Source: Micromonospora echinaurantiaca
GTDB lineage: Bacteria; Actinomycetota; Actinomycetes; Mycobacteriales; Micromonosporaceae
NCBI RefSeq assembly: GCF_900090235.1
Contig: NZ_LT607750.1
Location: forward strand, 6,467,501 to 6,531,500
Length of the DNA stretch: 64,000 bases
Direction: 5' to 3'
Shown here: positions 24,637 to 32,685 of the stretch, piece after piece
Layout: each line of letters begins with the position of its first letter
How positions within the stretch are numbered: position 1 is the stretch's first letter
Program-made: the position numbers and the translations under genes
The notes under the pieces: model-generated
What the model was told of the DNA's origin: nothing
Seen by the model: only the letters and a program-made list of their open reading frames with translations
The model's database searches: none

Positions 24637-24774
24637 TCAGCTCATGTGACGCTGGGCGATGGCGAGGATCTCGTCGCGGACCGCGGGCGAGTTGGCCGAG
24701 CGCAGCGCGTGCTCGATGGCACGGGCGCGGCGGTTGGCGTCGCGGCGGTTCCGGATTCGCTCGATCATGCTCAT
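24637..24774 (-). CDS. Conserved-type 45-residue basic helical protein
   Basis: A 46-codon frame: it starts MSMIERIRNRRDANRRARAI, continues EHALRSANSPAVRDEILAIA and ends QRHMS. It has a very strong ribosome-binding site (AGGAGGAGA, 7 nt upstream of the ATG) and its own terminator, so it is a real gene despite its size. The peptide is strongly basic in its first half and should form one or two amphipathic helices. I recognise the style of small actinobacterial proteins of this kind but no function. Nucleic acid binding is possible (inference). Confidence 0.8.
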   Translation of the reverse strand: MSMIERIRNRRDANRRARAIEHALRSANSPAVRDEILAIAQRHMS

Positions 24775-24932
24775 GGTGGTGTCTCCTCCTGGCTATTCGG
24801 TTGTCAGCCCGTCGATGTCTCTATTGAACCGCAGAACGCGGCCAACTTCCATCGATTATTAGGTGAGCTCGGACACCCGCCGAACAATCAAAGGTGAGAG
24901 GGCCATCTCGCCGACGTTTCTCGTCCTCCAAT

Positions 24933-24982
24933 GGCAACGGCCGGTGTGCCGGGCGTTCACCCCTGGCACACCGGCCGTTGCC
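24933..24982 (-). terminator. Terminator of the 2-oxoacid dehydrogenase operon
   Basis: An 18-bp perfect stem (24933-24950 with 24965-24982) and a 14-nt loop, 13 bp after the E2 stop codon on the minus strand. Confidence 0.8.
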
Positions 24983-24995
24983 GGGTGTCGAGCCG

Positions 24996-26474
24996 TCAGG
25001 TCCAGGCGAGCAGCGCCGCCTCCGGGTCGCTGAGGAAGTCCCCGATGTCGCGCAGGAACTTCGAGCCCAGCTCGCCGTCGATGATCCGGTGGTCGAAGGA
25101 GAGCCCCAGCGTGGTGACCTGGCGCGGGCGGACCTTGCCCTTGTGCACCCAGGGCATCTCGCGGACCGCGCCGAAGGCCAGGATCGCCGACTCGCCCGGC
25201 GGCAGGATCGGCGTGCCGGTGTCCACCCCGAACACCCCGACGTTGGTGATGGTCAGGGTGCCGCCGGACATGTCGGCCGGCGAGGTGCGGCCGGCCTTCG
25301 CCGTCTGCACCAGGTCGGTCAGCGCGTCCGCCAGCTCCCGCAGCGACAGCCGGCCGGCGTCCTTGATGTTCGGCACGATCAGCCCGCGTTCGGTGGCCGC
25401 CGCGATGCCCAGGTTGACGTACTCCTTGACCACGATCTCGTCGCCCGACCAGGTGGAGTTCACCATCGGGTGCCGCTTGACCGCCAGCAGCACCGCCTTG
25501 GCCACCAGCAGCAGCGGCGAGACGCGTACGTCCCGCCACTCCCGCCGGTCGCGCAGCCGGTCCAGGGCCTTCATCGCCCGGGTCATGTCGACGGTCAGGA
25601 ACTCGGTCACGTGCGGCGCGGTGAACGCCGACCGGATCATGTTCTCGGCGGTGAGCTTGCGTACCCCCTTGACCGGGATGCGCTGCTCGCGGTCCGCGCC
25701 GAAGCTCGGGGCCGAGGTGGCCGGCCGCGTCGCCGCGACCGGCTCGGCCGCCGCCGTGGCGCCGGCCGCCGCCCGCTGCACGTCCTCCCGGGTGATCGAG
25801 CCCAGCGGGCCCGAGCCGGTCAGCGTGGCGAGGTCGACGCCCAGGTCCTTGGCGAGCTTGCGCACCGGCGGCTTGGCCAGCACCAGCCCACCGGTGCCGG
25901 GGTGGCCGTTGCGGCCGGCGGCCGGGGCGGCCTCGACCGGCGGGACCACGGTCGGCGCCGCCGGTGCGGCGGGTGCCGCGGCGGCCGCGGCCGGCCGGGC
26001 CTGCGCCGGGACGTCACCCTTGCGCGGGCGGCGCTTCGCCGCGGTGGTACGCGGGCCGTAGCCGACCAGCACGGCGGTACGGCCGCCCGGGGCGGGACCG
26101 CCGATCAGACCCGGCTCGACCATGCCCTCGGCGGGCGCCACCTCGACCGCGGCCAGCGAGGCCGCCGACGGGGTGGGCAGGTCGTCGCCGCCGGCGGTGC
26201 TGGACGGCGTCTCGACCGGCCCGGCGCCCGGGTCGGTGTCGATCGCGATGATCGGGGTGCCGACCTCCACCGTGGTGCCCTCCGGGTGGAAGATCGCCTG
26301 CACCCGGCCGGCCCACTTCGCCGGGATCTCGACGGCGGCCTTCGCCGTCTCCACCTCGACGATCGGCTGGTTCAGCTCGATGGTGTCGCCCTCCGCGACC
26401 AACCAGCTGAGGATCTCGCCCTCGGTGAGACCCTCGCCCAGGTCGGGCAGGTTGAACTCCTTGATCCGGGACAT
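24996..26474 (-). CDS. bkdC: 2-oxoacid dehydrogenase complex E2 (dihydrolipoamide acyltransferase)
   Basis: 492 residues. An N-terminal lipoyl domain (residues about 4-80) carries the lipoylated Lys in VEVETAKAAVEIPAKWAG. A Pro/Ala linker follows, then a peripheral-subunit-binding domain (KPPVRKLAKDLGVDLATLTGSGPLGSITREDVQ) and the catalytic acyltransferase domain with GLSFDHRIIDGELGSKFL (active-site His and Asp). Gene order E1 alpha-E1 beta-E2 with no E3 indicates a branched-chain 2-oxoacid dehydrogenase, which supplies branched acyl-CoA starters. It begins 5 bp after the E1 beta stop. Confidence 0.92.
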   Translation of the reverse strand: MSRIKEFNLPDLGEGLTEGEILSWLVAEGDTIELNQPIVEVETAKAAVEIPAKWAGRVQAIFHPEGTTVEVGTPIIAIDTDPGAGPVETPSSTAGGDDLPTPSAASLAAVEVAPAEGMVEPGLIGGPAPGGRTAVLVGYGPRTTAAKRRPRKGDVPAQARPAAAAAAPAAPAAPTVVPPVEAAPAAGRNGHPGTGGLVLAKPPVRKLAKDLGVDLATLTGSGPLGSITREDVQRAAAGATAAAEPVAATRPATSAPSFGADREQRIPVKGVRKLTAENMIRSAFTAPHVTEFLTVDMTRAMKALDRLRDRREWRDVRVSPLLLVAKAVLLAVKRHPMVNSTWSGDEIVVKEYVNLGIAAATERGLIVPNIKDAGRLSLRELADALTDLVQTAKAGRTSPADMSGGTLTITNVGVFGVDTGTPILPPGESAILAFGAVREMPWVHKGKVRPRQVTTLGLSFDHRIIDGELGSKFLRDIGDFLSDPEAALLAWT

Positions 26475-26479
26475 GCCGA

Positions 26480-27469
26480 TCACCAGCCGTAGGTGCGGTC
26501 GACGGCGTCGAGCACCCGGTCGAGGTCGGGCAGGTACTCCTCCTCCACCCGGGCGGCCGGGTAGGGGGTGTCGAAGCCGGTCACCCGCAGCACCGGGGAC
26601 TCCAGGGAGTAGAAGCACTCCTCGGTGATCCGGGCCGCGAGCTCCGCGCCGAGGCCGACGTTGGAGGGCGCCTCGTGCACCACCACGGCCCGGCCGGTGC
26701 GCTTCACCGACTCGTACACCACGCCGAGGTCCAGCGGGGAGAGCGTGCGCAGGTCGATGACTTCCAGCTCCCGGCCGTCCTCGGCGGCGGCGGTCGCCGC
26801 GTCCAGGCAGGTCCGCACCATCGGCCCGTACGCCAGCAGGGTGACGTCGGTGCCCGGTCGGGCGACCCGGGAGGCGTGCAGCGGGTACGCGTCTGCCAGC
26901 GGCGCGTCCACCTCCACCGGACCCTTCTCCCAGTAGCGCCGCTTCGGCTCCAGGAAGATGATCGGGTCGTCCGAGGCGATGGCCTGCTGGATCATCACGT
27001 ACGCGTCCTGCGGGTTGGCGCAGGAGACGACCTTCAGGCCGGCGGTGTGCGCGAAGTACGCCTCGGGCGACTCCGAGTGGTGCTCCACCGCGCCGATGCC
27101 GCCGCCGAACGGGATCCGGATCACCATCGGGATCTTCAGCTTGCCGCGCGAGCGGTAGTGCATCTTCGCCACCTGCGACACGATCTGGTCGTACGCGGGG
27201 TAGACGAAGCCGTCGAACTGGATCTCGCAGACCGGCCGGTAACCGCGGATGGCGAGGCCGATCGCGGTGCCGATGATGCCGGACTCGGCGAGCGGGGTGT
27301 CGATCACCCGCTGGTCGCCGAAGTCCTTCTGCAGCCCGTCGGTGATCCGGAAGACGCCGCCGAGCTTGCCGACGTCCTCGCCCATGATGACGACCTTCGG
27401 GTCGTTCTCCAGGGCGCGGCGCAGGCCGACGTTGAGGGCCTTGCCGAGGGTGAGCGTCTCCGTGGCCAT
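26480..27469 (-). CDS. bkdB: 2-oxoacid dehydrogenase E1 component, beta subunit
   Basis: 329-residue transketolase-like beta subunit: VVIMGEDVGKLGGVFRITDGL, IDTPLAESGIIGTAIGLAIRGYRPVCEIQFDGFVYPAYDQI, RIPFGGGIGAVEHHSESPEAYFAHTAGLKVV and EVIDLRTLSPLD are all characteristic. It completes the thiamine-diphosphate site with the alpha subunit. The ATG overlaps the alpha-subunit stop (ATGA), so the two subunits are translated in equal amounts. Confidence 0.95.
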   Translation of the reverse strand: MATETLTLGKALNVGLRRALENDPKVVIMGEDVGKLGGVFRITDGLQKDFGDQRVIDTPLAESGIIGTAIGLAIRGYRPVCEIQFDGFVYPAYDQIVSQVAKMHYRSRGKLKIPMVIRIPFGGGIGAVEHHSESPEAYFAHTAGLKVVSCANPQDAYVMIQQAIASDDPIIFLEPKRRYWEKGPVEVDAPLADAYPLHASRVARPGTDVTLLAYGPMVRTCLDAATAAAEDGRELEVIDLRTLSPLDLGVVYESVKRTGRAVVVHEAPSNVGLGAELAARITEECFYSLESPVLRVTGFDTPYPAARVEEEYLPDLDRVLDAVDRTYGW

Positions 27470-28653
27470 CAGTGCGCGCTCCCCTCGAACGACTCCAGGT
27501 ACCTGCTGAACTGCTCACGCTGCTGGTCGACCAGCGGCGACCCGTTGGGGTAGACGTGGTCGAACAGGGTGGTCGGCTCCGGGTTGGGCATGGCCAGCAC
27601 CCGCTCGCGCAGGTGCACCGACTCGCGGCGGGCCTGCTCGTCGACCTCGGCGAAGAAGTCCGCGTCGGCCAGCTGCTGCTTGGTCAGGAACGCCTTCATC
27701 CGGGCGATCGGGTCCTTGGCCTGCCAGGCCTCGACCTCGCTGGCGATCCGGTACCGGGTCGGGTCGTCGGAGGTGGTGTGCGCGCCCATCCGGTAGGTGT
27801 ACGCCTCGATCAGGCTCGGGCCCTGCCCGTGCCGGGCGTTGTCCAGCGCGTGCCGGGTGACCGCGTAGGTGGCCAGCACGTCGTTGCCGTCCACCCGGAT
27901 GCCCGGGAAGCCGAAGCCGGCGGCCCGCTGGTAGAGCGGGATCCGGGTCTGCCGCTCCAGCGGCTCGGAGATCGCGTACTGGTTGTTCTGGCAGAAGAAG
28001 ACCATCGGCGCGTTGAACACGCCGGCCCAGACGAACGCCTCGTTCACGTCGCCCTGGCTGGTGGCGCCGTCGCCGAAGTAGGCGATGACCGCCTCGCCGT
28101 CGTCGGTGCCGGTCTTGCCGTCCATGGCGATGCCCATGGCGTACCCGGTCGCGTGCAGGGTCTGCGCCCCGATCACGATCGTGTACATGTTGAACTTGAA
28201 CTCGTTCGGGTCCCAGCCGCCCTGGTCGACGCCGCGGAACAGGCCGAGCGGCATGATCGGGTCGATGCCCCGGCAGTAGAGCACGCCGTGCTCGCGGTAG
28301 GTCGGGAAGGCCATGTCCTGCGTACGCAGCGCCCGGCCGGAGCCGACCTGGGCCGCCTCCTGACCCAGCAGGCTCGCCCAGATGCCCAGCTCACCCTGCC
28401 GCTGCAGGGCGGTGGCCTCGGCGTCCAGCTTGCGTACCAGCACCAGGTCCCGGTAGAGGCCGCGGTACTCCTCGTCGGTGAAGTCGACGCGGTACTCGGT
28501 GCCGTCCGGCCCGGTCACGCTCTCGATCCGCTCGCCCTCGGGGGTGAGCAGCTGCACCAGTTCCGGGTCGCCGGCCTTGCCGGCCCCGGCCTTCTTCGAC
28601 CGGGGTGCGGCCCGCCGGCCGCGGGTGGTGACCCCGGGGTCGCCCTTTGCCAT
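27469..28653 (-). CDS. bkdA: 2-oxoacid dehydrogenase E1 component, alpha subunit
   Basis: 394 residues. The thiamine-diphosphate motif GDGATSQGD...NNQYAIS is present (IAYFGDGATSQGDVNEAFVWAGVFNAP), along with the phosphorylation-loop region YRMGAHTTSDDPTRYR typical of branched-chain-type E1 alpha. Decarboxylates branched 2-oxoacids and passes the acyl group to E2. The ATG at 28653 has AGGGAGAG upstream; an in-frame extension to 28707 is Arg-rich and not family-like. First gene of the operon; the promoter must lie in the 530-bp divergent region upstream. Confidence 0.94.
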   Translation of the reverse strand: MAKGDPGVTTRGRRAAPRSKKAGAGKAGDPELVQLLTPEGERIESVTGPDGTEYRVDFTDEEYRGLYRDLVLVRKLDAEATALQRQGELGIWASLLGQEAAQVGSGRALRTQDMAFPTYREHGVLYCRGIDPIMPLGLFRGVDQGGWDPNEFKFNMYTIVIGAQTLHATGYAMGIAMDGKTGTDDGEAVIAYFGDGATSQGDVNEAFVWAGVFNAPMVFFCQNNQYAISEPLERQTRIPLYQRAAGFGFPGIRVDGNDVLATYAVTRHALDNARHGQGPSLIEAYTYRMGAHTTSDDPTRYRIASEVEAWQAKDPIARMKAFLTKQQLADADFFAEVDEQARRESVHLRERVLAMPNPEPTTLFDHVYPNGSPLVDQQREQFSRYLESFEGSAH

Positions 28654-29183
28654 CCGTCTCTCCCTGTCATGTCTGCGTCGGCACCGGGGGGTCACCCGGC
28701 CGCGCAACTCGTGCGCCTGTCCGGCTGGTGCCGGACCGGTTCCTGGCGGCCGCGCCTAGCCCCGGTGGGGGTTGCCGCGCGGCGTGAGCCGGATTCAGGC
28801 CGAACCCGGTTCGGGGAGCGCCGGCGCCGTGCCGCGCCTGCCGCGAGGGTGCGCGGAGGTCGCGGCTGCGTTGCCGTCGTGGTCCATATTCGCATCAAGG
28901 GTGAGGCGGCCCACAGTACGCCCGCCCCGCACCCCGGTTGCCGCCCAGTTCGTTACACAGATCGCCCGGTGTCGCATCGATCGCCGCCCGACCGATCCGG
29001 CGATGGTTCGTCACCGTTCGGCCAGATACGCGTGGCGACACGCGGTAACGGGTTGGCTGACGCACCGTCACTGGGCCACCCTGGTCCGGGCGGATCGCCA
29101 CCGATCGAGTGGTTTGCCGCTTCCCGGGTGGGCGCGACCCGTCCGGTCTCTCCGGTGGACCGAACGACGACGAGGAGTGTGCG
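28654..29183. other. 530-bp divergent intergenic region
   Basis: It separates the bkd operon from the Pro-rich membrane protein gene and must hold both promoters. I see no convincing gene. A perfect palindrome CCGAACC-C-GGTTCGG (28800-28814) and a 7-bp inverted repeat ATCGCCG/CGGCGAT (28980-28986 and 28998-29004) are candidate regulator sites. An AT-richer patch near 28880-28900 may mark the bkd promoter on the minus strand. Confidence 0.5.
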
Positions 29184-30047
29184 GTGTCCGAGCCAGCTGA
29201 GGGACCAGGCGCTCCGCTGCTCGGCCGGCACCGCTCGGCCGGCGGCTACCGCCGGGTGGTCGGCGCGCACCGCGCGGCGGGCTCGGCGGCCCCGTCGCGG
29301 GGCTACCTGTTCACGGTCGCCCTGCTGGCCGGCACCGCGTCGATGCCGATCCTGGCCGCGATCAGCACCGGGTCGGCCACCGTCGGCAGCACCGCGCTGC
29401 CGGACACCAGCACCCCGTTCATCCCGACGCCGTCGGTGGGGCCGGTGGTGATCCCACTGCCGGTGACCAGCCAGCCGGCGGCCACCCCGCCCGGCACGCC
29501 GTCCGACGGCCCGGCGAACACCGCTCCGTGGCGGCCGGCCGGGCGCCCGCCCGGTCCGGCCGGGTTCGCGGCCGACCCGGCGCCGGCCCGGACTCCGCCG
29601 CCCGCGCGCCCGCGACCCTCCGGCGGTACGACGGCCCCACCGCCCCGGCCGACCCCGTCGCCGTCACCGTCGCCCACCGGCTCGCCGGGCGGTGGCACCT
29701 CGCCGTCCCCGTCGCCCTCGCCGGAGACCAGCACCACCGTGCCGCCCAGCCCGACCGGCAGCCCGCCCGCGTCGCCCGACGACGCGACCCCGTCCCCCGA
29801 CGGCACCACCGGGGCGACGCCGGCCCCCGAGGTGGTCACCCCGACCAGGGCCGGCGGGCCCACTCCGACGTCTACCGGTTCGCCGGTACCGGCACCGCGT
29901 CCGGCCGGCGGCGCGCCGGCTCCGGGCGCGGGGCGCACGCCGGCGCCGCGGACCGGTCCGCCGGTCACCGAGCCGGCCGCTCCGGTCCCCGCACCGCGGA
30001 CCTCGCCGACCCCGGCGACGGGTACGGTGCCGGCCACCGGCAGGTGA
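29184..30047 (+). CDS. Pro/Ser/Thr-rich membrane-associated protein
   Basis: 287 residues: a short cytosolic start, one hydrophobic segment (residues about 40-65, YLFTVALLAGTASMPILAAIS), then more than 200 residues of Pro/Ser/Thr/Gly-rich extracytoplasmic sequence (PSPSPSPTGSPGG, PSPSPSPETSTTVPP) without cysteines. This looks like an extended wall-spanning or glycosylated stalk. GTG start with GAGGAG (29172-29177). It overlaps the next gene by 4 bp (GTGA), so a functional link to the PAP2-like membrane protein is likely. No function recognised. Confidence 0.75.
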   Translation: MSEPAEGPGAPLLGRHRSAGGYRRVVGAHRAAGSAAPSRGYLFTVALLAGTASMPILAAISTGSATVGSTALPDTSTPFIPTPSVGPVVIPLPVTSQPAATPPGTPSDGPANTAPWRPAGRPPGPAGFAADPAPARTPPPARPRPSGGTTAPPPRPTPSPSPSPTGSPGGGTSPSPSPSPETSTTVPPSPTGSPPASPDDATPSPDGTTGATPAPEVVTPTRAGGPTPTSTGSPVPAPRPAGGAPAPGAGRTPAPRTGPPVTEPAAPVPAPRTSPTPATGTVPATGR

Positions 30048-30664
30048 GTCGGGAGGTCCCGCCGGCCGACGCCGACCGGCCCGGCCCGGGTGCGCGGCTG
30101 GCCCGGATCGTCACCGAGGTGACCGCGCCCGCGGTGCTGGTCAGCGTGCTGACCATCGCCATCGGCTGGCACAGCAGCCAGGGGGCCGGGCGCGGCCTGG
30201 CCTGGGGGCTGCTCGCCACGCTCTTCGTCACCGGCATCCCGTTCGCGTACATCCTCGGCGGGGTGCGCCGGGGCCGGCTCACCGACCACCACGTGGGCGT
30301 CCGCGAACAGCGGCGGGTTCCGCTGCTCTTCGGCCTCTGCTCGGTGGCCGCCGGGCTGGCCCTGCTCGCGGCGCTCGGCGCGCCCCGCCCGGTGCTGGCG
30401 TTGGCCGCCGCCGGGGTGCTCGGCCTGGTGGTCGCGGTGGGCGTGAGCCACTGGTGGAAGCTGTCCATCCACGCGGCGGTGGCCGCCGGCACGGTGGTGG
30501 TGCTGGTGCTGACGTTCGGCGCCCGGCTGCTGGTCACCGCGCCGCTGCTCGCCCTGGTCGGCTGGTCCCGGGTGCGGCTGGGCGACCACACGGTGGCCCA
30601 GGTGCTGGCCGGTGGCGGGCTCGGTGGGCTGATCGCGGGCGTCGTCTTCGCCACCCTCCGCTGA
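30044..30664 (+). CDS. PAP2-like phosphatase family membrane protein
   Basis: 206-residue protein with about six membrane helices. The reduced PAP2 motifs SHWWKLSIHAAVAAG and GWSRVRLGDHTVAQVLAGG occupy the places of the SGH and SRxxxxxHxxxD phosphatase motifs; the first Ser-His and the Arg-His pair remain, the final Asp is Gln. Activity on a lipid phosphate is therefore uncertain. GTG start within the upstream stop codon; translationally coupled. Confidence 0.78.
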   Translation: MSREVPPADADRPGPGARLARIVTEVTAPAVLVSVLTIAIGWHSSQGAGRGLAWGLLATLFVTGIPFAYILGGVRRGRLTDHHVGVREQRRVPLLFGLCSVAAGLALLAALGAPRPVLALAAAGVLGLVVAVGVSHWWKLSIHAAVAAGTVVVLVLTFGARLLVTAPLLALVGWSRVRLGDHTVAQVLAGGGLGGLIAGVVFATLR

Positions 30665-30672
30665 GCCGGCGC

Positions 30673-30692
30673 GACCCGGGGCTGCCCGGGTC
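30673..30692. terminator. Stem-loop between convergent genes
   Basis: An 8-bp perfect stem (GACCCGGG with CCCGGGTC) and a GCTG loop, 8 bp past the PAP2-like stop, facing the convergent Nudix regulator gene. Confidence 0.55.
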
Positions 30693-30754
30693 ACCGCCGT
30701 CCATTCCGGACCGGCGTGCGCCGAGTCCGACCGCGCCGGAATCACACCCCCTAC

Positions 30755-31438
30755 TCAGGACGGCCGCAGCATCGGCGGATGCAGCAGGGTGGCGGCACCG
30801 CGCCGGAACAGCTGCGCCGGCCGGCCCCGTTCGCCCGCTGTGGAGCGGCCCACCGGCTCCACGAACCCCGGCGTGCCGGTCACCTTACGGTGAAAGTTGC
30901 GTGGGTCCAGCCGGGTGCCCCAGACCGTCTCGTAGACCGCCCGCAGTTGCGCCACGGTGAACTCGGGCGGGCAGAACGCCGCTGCCAGCGGGGTGTACTC
31001 CAGCTTCGCCCGGGCCCGCTCCACTCCGTCGGCGAGGATCCGGTCGTGGTCGAAGGCGAGCTGCCCGGGGGTCAGCCGGGCGACCGGAAGCCAGTCCGCC
31101 GAGGCCGCGTCGGTGCCGGCGACCGGGCTGCCGAGATCGGGCAGGAGCGCCAGCCAGGCCACCGTGACCACCCGGCCGCGCGGGTCCCGGTCCGGCCGGC
31201 CGTACGTGCCGAGCTGCTCCAGGTGGCCGGCGGGCTCCGCGAGGCCGGTCTCCTCGGTCAGCTCGCGAACGGCGGCCGTCGGTAGGTCCTCGTCGACGTG
31301 GACGAAGCCGCCGGGTAGCGCCCAGCGCCCCCGGTACGGCTCGATCCCGCGCCGGACCAGCAGCACGTTCAGCTCGTCGGCCCGGACGGTGAGTACCACC
31401 AGGTCGACGGTCACCGCGAAGGGCGGGTACTCGGCCAT
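30755..31438 (-). CDS. NrtR-type Nudix-domain regulator/hydrolase
   Basis: 227 residues. Residues 5-150 are a Nudix domain with a complete Nudix box at 43-65 (GGFVHVDEDLPTAAVRELTEETGL), so hydrolysis of an ADP-ribose-like substrate is possible. Residues about 155-225 are the winged helix typical of NrtR (KLEYTPLAAAFCPPEFTVAQLRAVYETVWG, RNFHRKVTG). NrtR proteins repress NAD metabolism genes and respond to ADP-ribose. It is divergent from the SPFH and NAD-kinase-like genes, with a 15-bp palindrome in between. Start ATG 31438; an ATG at 31450 is possible. Confidence 0.88.
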   Translation of the reverse strand: MAEYPPFAVTVDLVVLTVRADELNVLLVRRGIEPYRGRWALPGGFVHVDEDLPTAAVRELTEETGLAEPAGHLEQLGTYGRPDRDPRGRVVTVAWLALLPDLGSPVAGTDAASADWLPVARLTPGQLAFDHDRILADGVERARAKLEYTPLAAAFCPPEFTVAQLRAVYETVWGTRLDPRNFHRKVTGTPGFVEPVGRSTAGERGRPAQLFRRGAATLLHPPMLRPS

Positions 31439-31477
31439 CTTTATCACCACCTTGACGAGAATCTAGCAGAGCGTTTA

Positions 31478-31492
31478 TCGTCGTGACGACGA
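31478..31492. promoter_or_regulatory. Palindromic candidate operator of the Nudix regulator
   Basis: TCGTCGT-G-ACGACGA is a perfect 15-bp palindrome; the flanks TTTA and AAAA extend the symmetry by three more base pairs. It lies 20 bp before the SPFH start and 40 bp before the divergent Nudix start, ideally placed for a repressor that controls both. Confidence 0.65.
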
Positions 31493-31511
31493 AAAAGCGA
31501 GAGAGGTGGGG

Positions 31512-32576
31512 ATGATGGCCGACGTGACGAGGCGGTTGCACCTGCGCCACCTGCGCGGGACGCCGACCAGTTGGGTGCGGTGGCAGGTGGGCGGGCGGGT
31601 GCGCCGGGAGGGCACCGGGCTCTCCTTCTGGTACCGGCCGCTGCGGGCGGTGCTCAGCGAGGTGCCGGTGGACGACCGGGAGCTGCCGCTGCTCTTCCAC
31701 GCCCGCACCGGCGACTTCGCTGACATCACCGTGCAGGCCACGGTGACATACCGGGTGGCCGACCCGGCGCTCGCCGCCGCCCGGCTCGACTTCTCGGTCG
31801 ACCCGCGCACCGGCCGGGCCCGGTCCCGCCCGCTCGACCAGGTGGCCACCCTCCTCGCCGAGCTGGCCCAGCAGCCCGCGCTCGACCTGCTGGCCCGGGT
31901 GCCGCTGGCCGAGGCGCTCACCACCATCGCGCCGGTGCGGGAGGCGGTCTCGGCGGCCCTGGCCGACGAGCCCCGGCTCGCCGACGTCGGCGTGGCGGTG
32001 GTCAGTGCCCGGGTGGTGGCCATCCGGCCCGAGCCGGAGCTGGAGCGCGCGTTGCAGACGCCGACCCGGGAGGCGGTGCAGGTCGACGCCGACCGGGCCA
32101 CCTACGCCCGGCGCGCCCAAGCGGTCGAGCAGGAACGCTCGATCGCCGAGAACGAGCTGCAGAACAAGATCGAGCTGGCCCGGCGGGAGCAGCAGCTGGT
32201 CGAGCAGCACGGCGCGAACTCCCGGCGCCGGGTCGAGCTGGACGCCGCCGCCGAACTCGCCGCCGCGCAGGGCAAGGCCGAGCGGGAGAAGGTCGCCAAC
32301 GCGGCGGCCGCCGAACGGGCCCGGGTGCTGGCCGGCGCCGAGGCGGAGAAGGAGCGGACGCTGGCCGCCGCCCGGGCCGACGGGATGCGCGCGGTCGGGC
32401 ACGCCGAGGCCGAGGCGGAGGCGGCGAAGCTGGCCGCGTACGCCGAACTGCCGCCGGAGGTGCTGCGGGCCCTGACGGTCCGGGACCTGGCCGGGCAGCT
32501 GCCGCAGATCGGGCAGCTCACGGTCACCCCCGACCTGGTGTCCGACCTGCTGGCCCGGCTGACCCCGGCCCGATGA
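31512..32576 (+). CDS. SPFH/band-7 domain protein with long coiled coil
   Basis: 354-residue protein. The SPFH domain spans about residues 20-185 (GTGLSFWYRPLRAVLSEVPVDDRELPLLF, ITVQATVTYRVADPALAA, VAVVSARVVAIRPEPELERAL) and is followed by a coiled coil rich in Ala/Glu/Arg (AEREKVANAAAAERARVLAGAEAEKERTLAAARADG). It has no obvious N-terminal membrane segment, unlike stomatins and flotillins, so it may assemble in the cytosol or at the membrane periphery. GAGAGGTGGGG precedes the ATG; ATG 31515 is an equal alternative. Likely co-transcribed with the NAD-kinase-like gene. Confidence 0.88.
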   Translation: MMADVTRRLHLRHLRGTPTSWVRWQVGGRVRREGTGLSFWYRPLRAVLSEVPVDDRELPLLFHARTGDFADITVQATVTYRVADPALAAARLDFSVDPRTGRARSRPLDQVATLLAELAQQPALDLLARVPLAEALTTIAPVREAVSAALADEPRLADVGVAVVSARVVAIRPEPELERALQTPTREAVQVDADRATYARRAQAVEQERSIAENELQNKIELARREQQLVEQHGANSRRRVELDAAAELAAAQGKAEREKVANAAAAERARVLAGAEAEKERTLAAARADGMRAVGHAEAEAEAAKLAAYAELPPEVLRALTVRDLAGQLPQIGQLTVTPDLVSDLLARLTPAR

Positions 32577-32685
32577 GCGGCGGGACGAGCCGCCGCACGG
32601 CGGCGATCGGGCCCGGCCCGGCGTGCCGGCCGGCCCGGGCGGCGGGCCGGCGCGGCGGGGCCGGGCCGGCCCCGGAGTGGCTCCG

